From contig OZ038462.1 of NCBI GenBank assembly GCA_964036295.1, positions 11,828,440 to 11,892,439 on the forward strand: a stretch of DNA of 64,000 bases, in the 5' to 3' direction. Below the pieces are notes generated by a model, which was not told where the DNA came from, ran no database searches, and worked only from the letters and a program-made list of their open reading frames with translations. A program made the translations under genes and the position numbers. The stretch comes from Plumapathes pennacea (lineage: Eukaryota > Cnidaria > Anthozoa > Antipatharia > Myriopathidae). This document shows, piece by piece, positions 1 to 10,196 of this stretch (positions are counted from its first letter, which is position 1; every line of letters begins with the position of its first letter).

Positions 1-239
1 GAGAAAGTAATCTATACAATCAACGGAAAGATGTACTTACAAGGTTTTCATGCCTTGTTCCACTCGAAATATACTTATAAACATGTAAACAGCAAAGTAG
101 ATATGCATTAGTATTGAGCCCGTGTTCTGGGAAGCCAGTGGTAGCAAGTTTACACCCCCCTCCCCCCATTGGCGGAAGTAATGGATGTTCGCTCAGAAAG
201 TGATGATGGAGTCCCTCTTGGGCTCTTGCGCTATAAATT

Positions 240-1001
240 GTCAATGTGAGCAACAAGATCTACATAAAGCTTGAGAGCATCTTGAATTGCAGCAATTAAC
301 ATTGCAGTTTTCTGTACCTTCATCGGCGCGAACAATCCTTGGAACTCCTTTCAGTTGTTTAACACAGGATCATTGTTAGTAGTACCAACCTCGAGCCACA
401 AAATACGACGGCTGTAGCCATCAATTGCCCCGTGGATGCAAAACCCAAAAGGTTTGAGCTTGTCATAACCATCAATATACCAAATGTAATTTGGTCCTCG
501 AGCATAGTACTGCCTTCTCCTTAATCTGCGTCTAGACCGTCTTTCAACACCTTCAGGATCCAGAGTTCGAAGTATGAGGCGGAATGTTTCTTTGTTGACA
601 ATAATACCATAGTCACATCTTAGTCTCTGATGCATAAGTCGATAACCAATCAGGCATCCACTTCCATGAAGTTCCACCTCAACTGCTCTGATGATTGTTT
701 GCGGATCACTGTAACCTCTCCGCCTAAATAATCCTTGAGACCTCAGTATTCTTTTTAGTTGACGAAGGCTTAAACGTATTCCATGACTCAAAATCAAGAA
801 TGCCAGTATTTCAGCGTAATTCAAACCCAAACGAAAATATCTTCTGATAAGGTCATCCCTTTGAACATTATTTAGCTGAATCGATGGAATGTATGCAGAA
901 AGAACCGCCACACAAGACGATAGACAGCTCAATAACACTATACAACAAATGGCTGGCGCCATTTTGAGATAGGAGGTTCTAAGTCGCGATCGCAAGTTCA
1001 A
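240..1001 (-). pseudogene. rve/IS3EU-like transposase relic
   Basis: Decayed DDE transposase with an integrase-like core. The open part is 351-1001 (216 aa). It shows a charged N-terminus, a stretch of basic helices (helix-turn-helix-like), then the first catalytic Asp in the WYIDGYDKLKPFGF segment, followed by HGAIDGYSR. Reading stops at a TGA near 349. The next block, with PRIVRADEGTEN and the likely second catalytic Asp, continues in another frame at about 260-345. The region carrying the catalytic Glu is missing. The segment order matches the intact element at 5022-8522 ([25 protein letters not shown]), so both belong to the same broad family. The ATG at 1001 sits right beside the 20-bp repeat array. 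The family name IS3EU is from memory; the rve-type DDE fold is surer. Confidence 0.7.
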
Positions 1002-1320
1002 AGTCGCGATCGCAAGTTCAAAGTCGCGATCGCAAGTTCAAAGTCGCGATCGCAAGTTCAAAGTCGCGATCGCGAGTTCTAAGTCGCGATCGCGAGTTCT
1101 AAGTCGCGATCGCAAGTTCAAAGTCGCGATCGCGAGTTCTAAGTCGCGATCGGAAGTTCAAAGTCGCGATCGCGAGTTCAAAGTCGCGATCACAAGTTCA
1201 AAGTCGCGATCGCAAGTTCTAAGTCGCGATCGCGAGTTCATAGTCGCGATCGCAAGTTCTAAGTCGCGATCGCGAGTTCTAAGTAGCGATCGCGAGTTTG
1301 GAAGTCGCGATCGCGACTTC
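981..1320. repeat. 20-bp palindrome-containing tandem array
   Basis: Sixteen head-to-tail 20-bp units (AAGTCGCGATCGCRAGTTCW) run from 981 to 1300. Each is centred on the 8-bp palindrome GCGATCGC. The array ends in a perfect 20-bp palindrome at 1301-1320. Variation between units is mostly A/G at one site and A/T at the last base. It lies directly upstream of the decayed transposase, the same place the 17-bp arrays occupy in the element at 5022-8522, so it is probably that element's subterminal repeat. Confidence 0.9.
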
Positions 1321-2738
1321 GAAAAAAAAATGTACCCTCATGGCCCTTAATGGGCTCCGTATATAACCGACAGCATCATGAACGGAAGCATGCCAAAGAA
1401 ACGGCTCCGCAAAGGGAACAGCGCTTGAAAGCAAATCGGGAGCTTCAGACGCCGTTTGTGTTAAATTCAGATACTTATTCAGAAAGGACAAGCAACAAAG
1501 GTTAGTCAGTGGAAATCGAACAATCACCATGACAAGTATATTCTACCCGTATCTTGTAACTCGATCACTTCAAGAATGTATTAGAATCTGTATGCTGATC
1601 ATTTTCCCTCAAAGTATTGTTTTAATACGCTTCTGTCGCCAGTTTCGACTACTGTATTCGCTCAGAGCAATCGGAACTTGGAGTCTTGAATGATTTAGTC
1701 AGATGTCTTATTTTTTTCAAGACTAAAACTGTAACAAATGCTGTAATCTGACATGTGGTGATTGCAGCGAGAATCGTTCACAAGCCCTTAGAAGTGACTA
1801 GGTCTGAAGCCCGTGTATAATTTGAAGTAAACCGGCCGTTCAAGTTTTGCTTTGCTTCTGGGAGAAATCATGTTGTTTTGAGCGGGTTCACATACAAAAC
1901 AATTCGAGTTGTTAAATATGCATGCCTGAGTCTGGAGCATGCAGAGTAAAAACAAATCGCATAGGAAGCCTATTTAATTGTACTGCCTATGAATTCAAAA
2001 TTGGAAAATCAATGTTCCTTTTTTTTCCCATACTACGACGGCCGACCAACTTCAAAATTTGAGTATTAAATTTTGAGAACGTGCTTGGCAGACTGTATGA
2101 ATTAATTTGATGTGCCGACCATGGGAAACATGTACTTCGTCACGCAATCGACTCTTTTTTCAACGCAAAATTATAACACACACCATTTTTTTTCTCCTTC
2201 CTTTGCGTGTAGCACTTGACTTCAAAGAAAAGATTGAGTCAACATTTCGGTAAAACAAAGGCTACTCTTGTTGTGACCAAAGTAAAAGTCCCATCAATGG
2301 CAGAGCGAGGGGTATCTGCGATTATCATATTTCTAGTATAAGGAATGAGCCGCAGACCCAGAACTAATAGAGCCTTTATTCTACAACACAGTAGTCCTGG
2401 ACTATACTAAATAACCATTCCGTTGTACATCTATTCAGTTACTAGTTAGCTCCACTGTGACATTGTGGGTGCTGACCCAAATCACTGTTTTCCTGTGTGT
2501 ATTCCTGTGTGTTTAGTTGATTTCGATTTGGCCACATTGTTCGTTAGGTGTTAATTTTGGTTCACGTTTGTTACATAAGAAGTCCCCAAAGAGCCCAACA
2601 TGTTTTAAGTAGTACCACTCAGATTTCTGCTCGCACATGTTTATTCATTTCATCATTTTATGTATTCACTGTACTCTGTTTTTGAACTCCTTTTGATTGC
2701 ATTACTGCTGCTTCAAGTTTAATTCTTCAAGGATTAAT
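1321..2738. other. Unassigned non-coding stretch
   Basis: No convincing coding frame, RNA gene or inverted repeat was seen. Composition is AT-rich with ordinary unique-looking sequence. Short open frames here have no recognisable motifs. Confidence 0.5.
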
Positions 2739-3151
2739 TGTTGTAATTGCACAGACACAGTTCGTTGTGGTTGTTGATTAAAGCCAAATATCCCGCTTCA
2801 CAAAGGTTGGCTTGACACGGAGACTTGATTACAACACGTATTTATTAACACTCCAAACGAACGAAGACAACATGAAATACACTGTAGATAACATGGTTGA
2901 ATACACGAATACGAATACAAAACTTACGTCTTACGCTACGATGAAGTACGATACGATATGGTGCTGTACGGTTGAAAAATCATAGAGAAATCCAGCACCA
3001 AGCGAACACACAAAACGAACCAAACTCCAAAGACCAAAAACGAGTTATGAATATGATTATATAGCTAGTAAGGTTAACGAATCGAAACGAAACAGGCGGA
3101 CAAAAGACAAAATACAAAAGCTATCTAATTAGTAACATTCTGGCAATAACA
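2739..3151 (-). repeat. Probable BEL/Pao 3' LTR
   Basis: Read on the minus strand, a purine-rich tract (AATTAGGGGCCGGAAA, about 3152-3170) is followed at 3151 by TGTTATTGCC, a typical LTR start just downstream of the BEL/Pao pol end. The far edge near 2739 is only a guess from a terminal ...ACAACA. The partner LTR is not in the window. Confidence 0.4.
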
Positions 3152-3199
3152 TTTCCGGCCCCTAATTGTGAACTATATGAGCCAATTACAAATAAATAA

Positions 3200-4320
3200 T
3201 ACAACTCAATAAATAAACGAAGAGCTCCATGGTCCGTCTGTTCCTTTCTCCAGTTTAACTGCAAAATCCCTCCTCAAGTAACACCAACTTGTCAATTGGT
3301 CTTTCCAAGACCGTCGACTTGGTAGCAACTTGCACTCAGCGCACAAATCCTTTCTTGTCGGGTATGGTTTTCTAAATCCTTGCCATTGGCCATGAACCTC
3401 ACGGCGATTTCTCATCCACAATTAGCATGATGTCTCCTACGGCAAAGTAACGTTTTGGCTGAGTCCATCTTTGCCCTTCCTGGAGCAGGGGTAGATATTC
3501 TCGAAGCCATCTTTTCCAAAACATATCTGCCAGGTATTGCACTTGCCTCCACCTGCGTCGGACATAATGATCCTCTTTGGTAAACAACCCGGGAGGTAGA
3601 CTTGGTTTTGTCTTGAGTAACAGTAGGTGATTTGGTGTTAGGGCCTCTAAGTCGTCAGGATCAGACGAGACTTTGGTGATGGGGTGACTGTTGACAATTG
3701 ATTCCACTTCGCACATGAGGGTTAACAGGTTTTCGTTGTCCAAAATCTGTTCTTTCAGAAGAGGGCAGAGGGTTTGTCGCACCGTGTGTATTTGCCTTTG
3801 CCATACGCCCCCATGGTGTGATCCTGCTGGTGGATTGAATATCCAGTCCACATTCTTGTGAAGCATTATCCCATGAATCTTCGATTGATTCCACCTGCCA
3901 ATTTCTTCTTTTAGCTCCTTTTCAGCAGCCACCAAGTTGGTACCACTGTCTGAACGGATCACTTTAACTTGGCCCCTGTGCGCGATTAGGCATCATAAAG
4001 TGTTGATGCACGAATCCGTATCCAACGAGTGAGCGATTTCGATATGAATGGCGCGAGTTGCCAAGCAGGTGAAGATCACCCCATATCTCTTCACAACACT
4101 TTGTCCACGTTTGACTTCAATAGGGCCAAAGTAGTCTGCTCCAACTCAGGTAAAGGGGGATTCAGCTGGGACCATTTTCTGTTCCCCGACTTTTGCTTTT
4201 TGGCGACGACAAATGACACATTTGCTGATGACTTTTCTGACGACAGAATTGCTGTTGATCACCCAATACTTCTGACGCAAACTGCAGAGCACGTGGTTTC
4301 GTCCTGCATGTCCTTCTTTT
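3200..4320 (-). pseudogene. BEL/Pao retrotransposon pol, integrase end
   Basis: Minus-strand remains of a BEL/Pao polyprotein. At 3399-3962 one frame gives RSDSGTNLVAAEKEL (integrase Asp), then NPPAGSHHGGVWQR and DLEALTPNHLLLL, the hallmark run of the Pao integrase, followed by the DUF5641-like tail. Upstream, at about 4130-4320, other frames show LCSLRQKYWVI and ISKCVICRR-like pieces (zinc-binding integrase N-terminus). Downstream, 3206-3400 carries the end of pol (frame-shifted, VLERPIDKLVLL). Several frameshifts and stops make it a pseudogene. It is cut off at about 4320 where the inverted-repeat element begins; protease, reverse transcriptase and RNase H are absent. The missing part is not found beyond 9992. 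Confidence 0.8.
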
Positions 4321-4344
4321 GAGGGTTGTCCAATACCATGGTTT

Positions 4345-4800
4345 GTAACGAGTTGTAAAAGTGAATTGTCAACTCGTACAAGTCGTAGACTCGTCTAATA
4401 TATTCACGAGTTGTAAAGAAAGCCAGTTGATTCATGAATGTCATTATAGACACTTAAACTTTTTTCAAGAAGTTTCAGTCTGTGTCCTTGACTATGTCAA
4501 GTCGTATGAGTCGTACGAATCGTACAACTCGTCTAATGTATTCACGAGTCAAAGAGAGCCAGTCGATTCGTGAATGTCATTAGAGACACTTAAAGTTTTT
4601 TCGAGAAGTTTCAGTCTGTGTCCTTGACTCTGTCAAGTCGTACAAGTCGTACGAATCGTACAACTCGTCTAATGTATTCACGAGTCGTAAAGAGAGCCAG
4701 TCGATTCGTGAATTTCATTAGAGACAGAGTTTTTTTGACAAGTTTGAGGCTATGTCCATTACTCTGTCAAGTCGAACGACTCATACAACTCGGCAAGTGG
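4345..4800. repeat. Subterminal tandem units, left
   Basis: Three copies of an approximately 120-bp unit. Each has an ACTCGT-rich stretch, TAATGTATTCACGAGT, a GCCAGTCGATTCGTGAAT-like stretch and a GTCTGTGTCCTTGACT block. The inverted counterpart is at 9775-9960. Confidence 0.8.
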
Positions 4801-5021
4801 TTTGCTACTATAATAGTCTTTTATTTTGCGTGTCAGCCTCGATATATGAAGCGCGAAAAGAAAACAAAGAGGTTAATTAAGTGGTAAAGATTAAAAGTAG
4901 TGAGTAACTAATAAAACAATAATTGAAACAGTGGTTATGAGAAGTAAACATGGAAGTGTAAGAAAAAGATGAATTTGAAAGGGAAAATGCGCAGACTGTA
5001 GGATGAGTTGTATCCTTTACC

Positions 5022-5395
5022 TATGGCGCTTGATTGAGGTCAAAATTAGAATCAATAAATTCATCTACTTTTAAATTCGTCTCATCTCAAATTCATTGAA
5101 CATCCCAAATTCATGAACACTCACATTCACACTCACAGTCAAATTCATCGAACAGTCAAATTCATCGAACAGTCAAATTCACCAAACAGTCAAATTCATC
5201 GAACAGTCAAATTCATCGAACAGTCAAATTCATCGAACAGTCAAATTTATCGAACAGTCAAATTCATCAAACAGTCAAATTCATCAAACAGCCAAATTCA
5301 TCGAACAGTCAAATTCATCGAACAGCCAAATTCATCAAACAGTCAAATTCATCATACAGTCAAATTCATCTAACAGCCAAATTCATCAAAAAAAC
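5022..5395. repeat. Left long terminal inverted repeat with 17-bp array
   Basis: About 100 bp of unique end sequence is followed by roughly fifteen head-to-tail copies of a 17-bp unit (AAATTCATCGAACAGTC and variants such as CACCAAACAGTC) from about 5148 to 5392. Copies differ by single bases. Confidence 0.9.
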
Positions 5396-5438
5396 CGTCC
5401 CAGAGTTCCCCGCGGTCAAACATCAATGGCGGTTCTCA

Positions 5439-7308
5439 ATGGCAGACGAGGCAGAAAGGCGTTGTTTTCTTTGCAGTCTGAGACAATCGTTGCTTGACTT
5501 GTCGAGGAGAATAGAACATGATGCTAGCGCTGAAGCAATAGACTATGTGATTTTCAGGCTACGGCAGATATCCAGGCATTTGCTGCGTCTTGGAGGAGTA
5601 GACAACATAACGGAAGAATTGCATCAATCTCTCGTAATCGTAACGTCATTGTTGAGTCAAGTCGAGCAACAGAGCCTTCCAAATTTGCTTACAGCAGAAG
5701 GAAGCAATGGTTGCGTTGGACGGCCACGCTTTGAAATACCCAGAGAGCAGCTGGAATATTTTTTTGACTATGACTTCAGCCTACGAGATATTGCTGAAGC
5801 ACTGGGAGTATCTCAAAGCACGGTAAAGAGGCGTGCTCGGGAATACGGTATTTCATCTAGCGACCGGAAAACTGTCATGACAGATGACGAGCTGGATGAC
5901 GCGGTAAGGCAGGTAAAGATTGAATTCCCAAATGGTGGTTATCGAAGAGTGCACTCCCAGCTTCTCACAAGAGGCATAAAAGTTTCTCAGTTGAGAGTCC
6001 AGGAAGCAAAGCATCGAACTGATCCCGAAGGAGTCGCCATGCGGTGGTTGTCCATTACTCCCAGAGCAGTGTATCATGTAAGCGGTCCTTTGGCACTATG
6101 GCACATAGATGGCAACCACAAGTTGATAAGGTATCTTTCGATATTTCTTATACAAATCCACAGTATGGGTTAGTGTGTTAAGACTCAAGTCATCATTCAA
6201 TTTGGCCATTATAATTGTCAAGAATCGTGGCGGTTTAGAGCGCCTTTTTTATTGCACCATCACACATGCTAAGTCACAACACAACTGAGGAGATATTGTG
6301 CCCATATATAGAAGCGTTCAGTCACGTGGGCTAGTATGGTGTGACAATAATAATACAGAATTTTTTTTTTGTCTTTCAGATGGAGAATGGTTGTGCATGG
6401 TGGGGTTGATGGTTACACACGAATACCAGTTTATCTGAAATGCAGTAACAACAACTGTGCTGAAACAGTCCTGAACCTATTTGTGAATGCTGTATCTGAG
6501 TATGGCCTACCATCGAGAGTCTGCTCTGATAAAGGAGGAGAGAATGTGAAAGTATCTCTCTACATGTTGCAGCATCCAGACAGAGGGCCAGGCAGGGGTA
6601 GCATGATAGCAGGACGCAGTGTACACAATCAGCGCATTGAGAGATGGCGTGACGTCTTTGAGGGTGTTCTCTACATCTACTACAACCTGTTCTATCACCT
6701 GGAAGAGTGTCATATGCTGGACCCAGCAAATCCATTAAACCTCTTTGCCCTCCAGTACGTCTTCATTCCACGCATAAACAGGCACTTGGACATTTGGAAG
6801 GCTGGCTTCCTTCGCCATCAAATCAGAACTGCACGAAGCAGATCACCCATGCAGCTTTACATCCTTGGCCTTCTTGGAATGAGAGATTCACAAAGGATGA
6901 TAGCGAGGGAAGTCTATGAGCCAAGGGATGAGGTATTCAAACTTATAATAATAACCACTATTATTGATTGATGTTGTATGCCCCATAGCCCATTTATACT
7001 TGAGCTCAACAACAGCCGCTGCATCATATTGAATGAAATAGTTGAGTCACATCTGAAACCTATTGCAGAATGAATGGCATGACTATGGAATTGACTGGGA
7101 TGGACCCCTGCCAGGACTAGACGAAGAGAACTGCAATCAGGTTGAGGTTCCACAAACCAGGAATCCCCTACCAGATGACAAGTTCCTTGAACTTTCACAT
7201 ACTATAGATCCACTCCAAGCAAGTGATTGCCATGGGATTGATATTTACTTGGATGTTGTTTTATTCATTTCCTCATCCTTGTCCAATGAAGAAGACCATG
7301 CAGATTGA
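5439..7308 (+). CDS. IS3EU-like DDE transposase, three exons
   Basis: Predicted 494-aa transposase that cuts and joins the element ends in the nucleus. Exons: 5439-6130, 6380-6932, 7069-7308. All introns are GT-AG and the frame is kept through every junction with no internal stop. The N-terminus (to about residue 90) is helical. Next comes a resolvase-like helix-turn-helix ([20 protein letters not shown], about residues 125-145). The rve-type core has catalytic Asp in WHIDGNHKL (exon 1 end), then HGGVDGYTR (start of exon 2), second Asp in VCSDKGGEN and Glu in [11 protein letters not shown]. Exon 3 carries an acidic tail. The start ATG is the first after the 17-bp array. Compared with the broken relative at 240-1001, all three catalytic residues are present, so the gene may be functional. 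The exon 3 boundary is the least certain. Confidence 0.85.
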
Positions 7309-7596
7309 ATAATATAATAATATTGCTGCAAACTGTAACATGAACATAATATTTTGTGTGAATGATAATTAAGGCCCCATTCTGAACACCAAACAGTACA
7401 CAAGCCAAACTATGTGCATTGGCAGTGGATTAAATCATTTTGCCTTAACTTTGACTCATGTAAATTTCAGCACAATCTTATTTGACCTTGGCTGAATTTA
7501 ATATCTGCATAGTTTTATATTGGACCTTTTAGTCACCTTTTCAATGTTGAAACCAAAACAACCAATAACCAGGAAACTTAATCACAAACAGTGGAT

Positions 7597-8064
7597 TCAA
7601 TTATATCTTTTCATGTACATGGCTTGCGTTGCCATGTTTCTTGAAAGTGATGCTCTTTTCGCCCAATCCCGCCGCACTAAGATAAACTTTATCTGCAGAT
7701 GAAGGTACGGAGTGTTGCCCTTTCTGCGCCAAACAAATAAAACTCTTCGTCCACGTATTCCTCGGATTAAAGAATTGCTGAGCTCCACCTCGTCTTCTAG
7801 AAGTAATAGAGGCACTTGTCCTTCGTACTGGACCAACTGGTGGGCGAAACCAAATATTCGTCTGTGCTCTTCGAGAGGTGACGACCTCGACAATGCAGAC
7901 CTCGATGGATTGTTTCCAGCTGGAGTTGGGGTTAACGTGGACGTAGAAGCAGGAGATGCGCTAGTATTGGGGCTTTCCACAAGGCGATCTGCTGTCGATA
8001 TTAATCTTTCTGCACATTGTCTCAAAATTTCAGGATAATCCGCCATTGCTGTTGCCTCGCACAC
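7597..8064 (-). CDS. Convergent accessory ORF of the IS3EU-like element
   Basis: Minus-strand ORF of 155 aa that starts just inside the right inverted repeat and runs towards the transposase. The better start may be the second ATG at 8046 (context GCAATGG), giving MADYPEILRQC and 149 aa. It has a helical N-terminus, a Ser/Thr/Pro-rich linker (about residues 30-60), then a segment with LLLLEDEVEL and a basic end. It may continue in another exon: a GT lies after the GNTP codons near 7705, but no acceptor could be fixed. No known domain was recognised. Its position at the opposite end of an intact element suggests a transposon-encoded accessory protein rather than chance. Confidence 0.5.
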   Translation of the reverse strand: MCEATAMADYPEILRQCAERLISTADRLVESPNTSASPASTSTLTPTPAGNNPSRSALSRSSPLEEHRRIFGFAHQLVQYEGQVPLLLLEDEVELSNSLIRGIRGRRVLFVWRRKGNTPYLHLQIKFILVRRDWAKRASLSRNMATQAMYMKRYN

Positions 8065-8097
8065 GTGCGAAGGATTGAACCGCGGGGAACTGGGACG

Positions 8098-8522
8098 GGC
8101 TGTTTTCGGCTGTTTGATGAATTTGACTGTATGAATTTGACTGTATGAATTTGACTGTATGGATTTGACTGTTTGATGAATTTGACTGTTCGATAAATTT
8201 GACTGTTCGATGAATTTGACTGTTCGATGAATTTGACTGTTTGGTGAATTTGACTGTTCGATGAATTTGACTGTTCGATGAATTTGACTGTTCGATGAAT
8301 TTGACTGTTCGATGAATTTGACTGTTTGGTGAATTTGACTGTTCGATGAATTTGACTGTTCGATGAATTTGACTGTTCGATGAATTTGACTGTTTGGTGA
8401 ATTTGACTGTTCGATGAATGTGAGTGTTCATGAATTTGGGATGTTCAATGAATTTGAGATGAGACGAATTTAAAAGTAGATGAATTTATTGATTCTAATT
8501 TTGACCTCAATCAAGCGCCATA
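8098..8522. repeat. Right long terminal inverted repeat with 17-bp array
   Basis: Mirror image of the left repeat: about eighteen 17-bp units (GAATTTGACTGTTCGAT) at roughly 8115-8420, then the unique end sequence to 8522. A short irregular stretch at 8124-8170 has units lacking the TTCGA part. Confidence 0.9.
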
Positions 8523-8960
8523 TTTACCATGTATTTCACAACCATTCTTTTCTTTTTCAAGCGCGGTGCACTTTGTGTGTGACGCTTCTCAAAAGTGATG
8601 AACTGCCTCTATTTCACATTTTAATACGTTATTGTTTACAATATTTCATGCAAACGCCTGAACAGTTCATGGTTATGACAAAGAAACATGGCAGTGTAAA
8701 AAAAAGAAACATGAATTTGATAGGAGTAACGTGCAGACTGTAGGATGAATTGTATCCTTTACCATGTATTTCACTGCCATTTTTTTTTTCTTCTCAAGCG
8801 CGGTCCACTTTGTATGTGTGTCACCTCTCAGTGGTGATGGAACGCCTCTATTTCACATTTCAAAACGCTATTGTTTATAGTATTTCACGTGTAAACGCCT
8901 GAACAGTTTGGATGGGTCCATTCTAAAACGTTGCACTTATTGAACGCGGTGCAAGTGATA
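8523..8960. repeat. 234-bp tandem duplication (target-site copies)
   Basis: TTTACCATGTATTTCAC occurs at 8523 and again at 8757, with similar sequence following each (CAAGCGCGG, CGCCTCTATTTCACAT, GTAAACGCCTGAACAG-like). The sequence before the second copy (CAGACTGTAGGATGA near 8734) matches the sequence before the transposon at 4991. The first unit is therefore split by the transposon. Confidence 0.85.
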
Positions 8961-9059
8961 TGATCAGGTCGAAAGGAAGAGAGAAAGATGGTGTCTATGA
9001 TAAAATACTATACAGAATTCAAGGAACTGAAGAACCGAGCAGAAGTCGCGAAGAAAAGG

Positions 9060-9770
9060 AGGGATTTGTTCAGCGTATTGAATGGAGAAGCATTCTTTAA
9101 ACTGAAGTGCTTTGGTAGAATGAGGAATACTGTGTGTGCATTTCGCACTCGGTGTTTTAAGAACGAGGTACACATAATTTGCGCAGTGCTTTTTGTAGAT
9201 GGGGAATATGCTTGTTTGTGTGCATTTAGTGCGGTATTTTTTGTAGAACGAGGAATGTGCTTCTATGTCGGTCAGTGCTTTTGTAGAACGAGGAATGCAC
9301 TTTAATTGTGTGAACTTCTAGTTCAGTCCTCTTTGTAGAACGAGGAGCACAATTCTTTGCGTTCATTTCAGGTGGTGTTTTTAGTACAACGAGGAATACA
9401 CTTTCTGTGTGTAGTTCGCGCTTGGTGCTATTTGTAGAATGAGGAATAAGCAATTCTTTGTGTGGCGCATTTCGAATGGTGTTTTTAGTAGAAGGAAGAA
9501 TGCACTTCTTTGTGCGCATTTCGCTCGGTTTTTTTGTAGAATGAGGAATCTAGTACGCTTATTTGCATTTGTCTCAGTGCTTTTTGTAAAAGGAGGAATG
9601 CACACCGAATCTTTGTGTGCATTTTTTGTGGTGTTTTTAGTAGAACGAGGAATACACTTTTTGGGTGCATTTTGCGCTCGGTGCTTTTTGTAGAACGAGG
9701 AATAAACAATTCTTTGTGTGCATTTCACGTGGTGTTTTTAGTAGATTTGTTTGTGCACATTTCGCGTGCA
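9060..9770. repeat. Minisatellite with GTAGAACGAGGAAT core
   Basis: About ten degenerate units of 60-80 bp share a core TTTTTGTAGAACGAGGAAT, then ACACTTT and a GTGTGCATTTCGC-like part. Open frames on both strands here are repeat translations, not genes. Confidence 0.8.
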
Positions 9771-9774
9771 AATG

Positions 9775-9992
9775 GAGACACCGTCAATGAGATTCACGGA
9801 TCGATTGGCTTTCTTTACGACTCGTGAATACATTAGACGAGTTGTACGACTCATACGAATGGACACACCGTCAATGAGATTCACGGATCGACTGGCTTTC
9901 TTTACGACTCATGAATACATTAGACGAGTTGTACAACTCGTACGAGTCGACAATTCACTTTTACGACTCGTTACGAGCCGTGGTATTGGACA
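9775..9992. repeat. Subterminal tandem units, right
   Basis: Inverted counterpart of 4327-4800: two units with GATTCACGGATCGA, GGCTTTCTTTACGACTC and TACATTAGACGAGTTGTAC, ending at TATTGGACA (9992). Confidence 0.8.
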
Positions 9993-10196
9993 TGCATGAG
10001 ACTCTCCACTATTATGTCTTGTTTAGGTGAGTAGAACAGCATTGTCTAAAATGTGAAATTAGTGAACTATGAAAAAAGGAAATGATGAGATTGTATATTA
10101 TTACAAAAATGTAACTCTAACCTTTACAGCAAAAACCATCACCATTTGCAATGTCATTTACAGGCTTCATGCTACATTGGGGTATTTCTCTTTCAG

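Larger units (their letters stand above)
5022..8522 (+). mobile_element. Intact IS3EU-like DNA transposon
   Basis: The element starts TATGGCGCTTGATTGAGG at 5022 and ends with the reverse complement at 8522. The long inverted repeats run on through about 100 bp of nearly identical sequence and then through arrays of 17-bp units. It is flanked by the perfect 6-bp duplication TTTACC (5016-5021 and 8523-8528). It encodes an intact three-exon DDE transposase on the plus strand and a small convergent ORF on the minus strand. An unoccupied copy of the target site lies nearby at 8731-8790, which confirms both edges. A 6-bp duplication and TA-type ends fit what I recall of the IS3EU superfamily. The open transposase suggests a recent insertion. 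Confidence 0.88.
4327..9992. mobile_element. Inverted-repeat element hosting a nested transposon
   Basis: The ends are inverted copies. Left TGTCCAATACC at 4327 matches the reverse complement of 9982-9992, and similarity continues through GTAACGAG and AAAAGTGAATTGTC and then into tandem units rich in CGTACAACTCGTCTAATGTATTC (left three units of about 120 bp to about 4790; right two units, 9775-9960). Subtracting the nested 3.5-kb element and its target duplication leaves about 2.16 kb with no convincing gene, so it is probably non-autonomous. The interior also holds a 234-bp tandem unit and a minisatellite. No target duplication was found. The left flank is a BEL relic whose continuation is absent on the right, so the locus may have been rearranged. 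Confidence 0.7.

Noticed and set aside
981..1320. Regular spaced repeats as a CRISPR array
   Set aside because: Units are contiguous 20-mers without unique spacers, in a eukaryotic transposon setting.
5113..5373. 86-aa repeat protein in the 17-bp array
   Set aside because: Direct translation of the tandem units; a similar frame appears in the inverted array, and neither is linked to the transposase.
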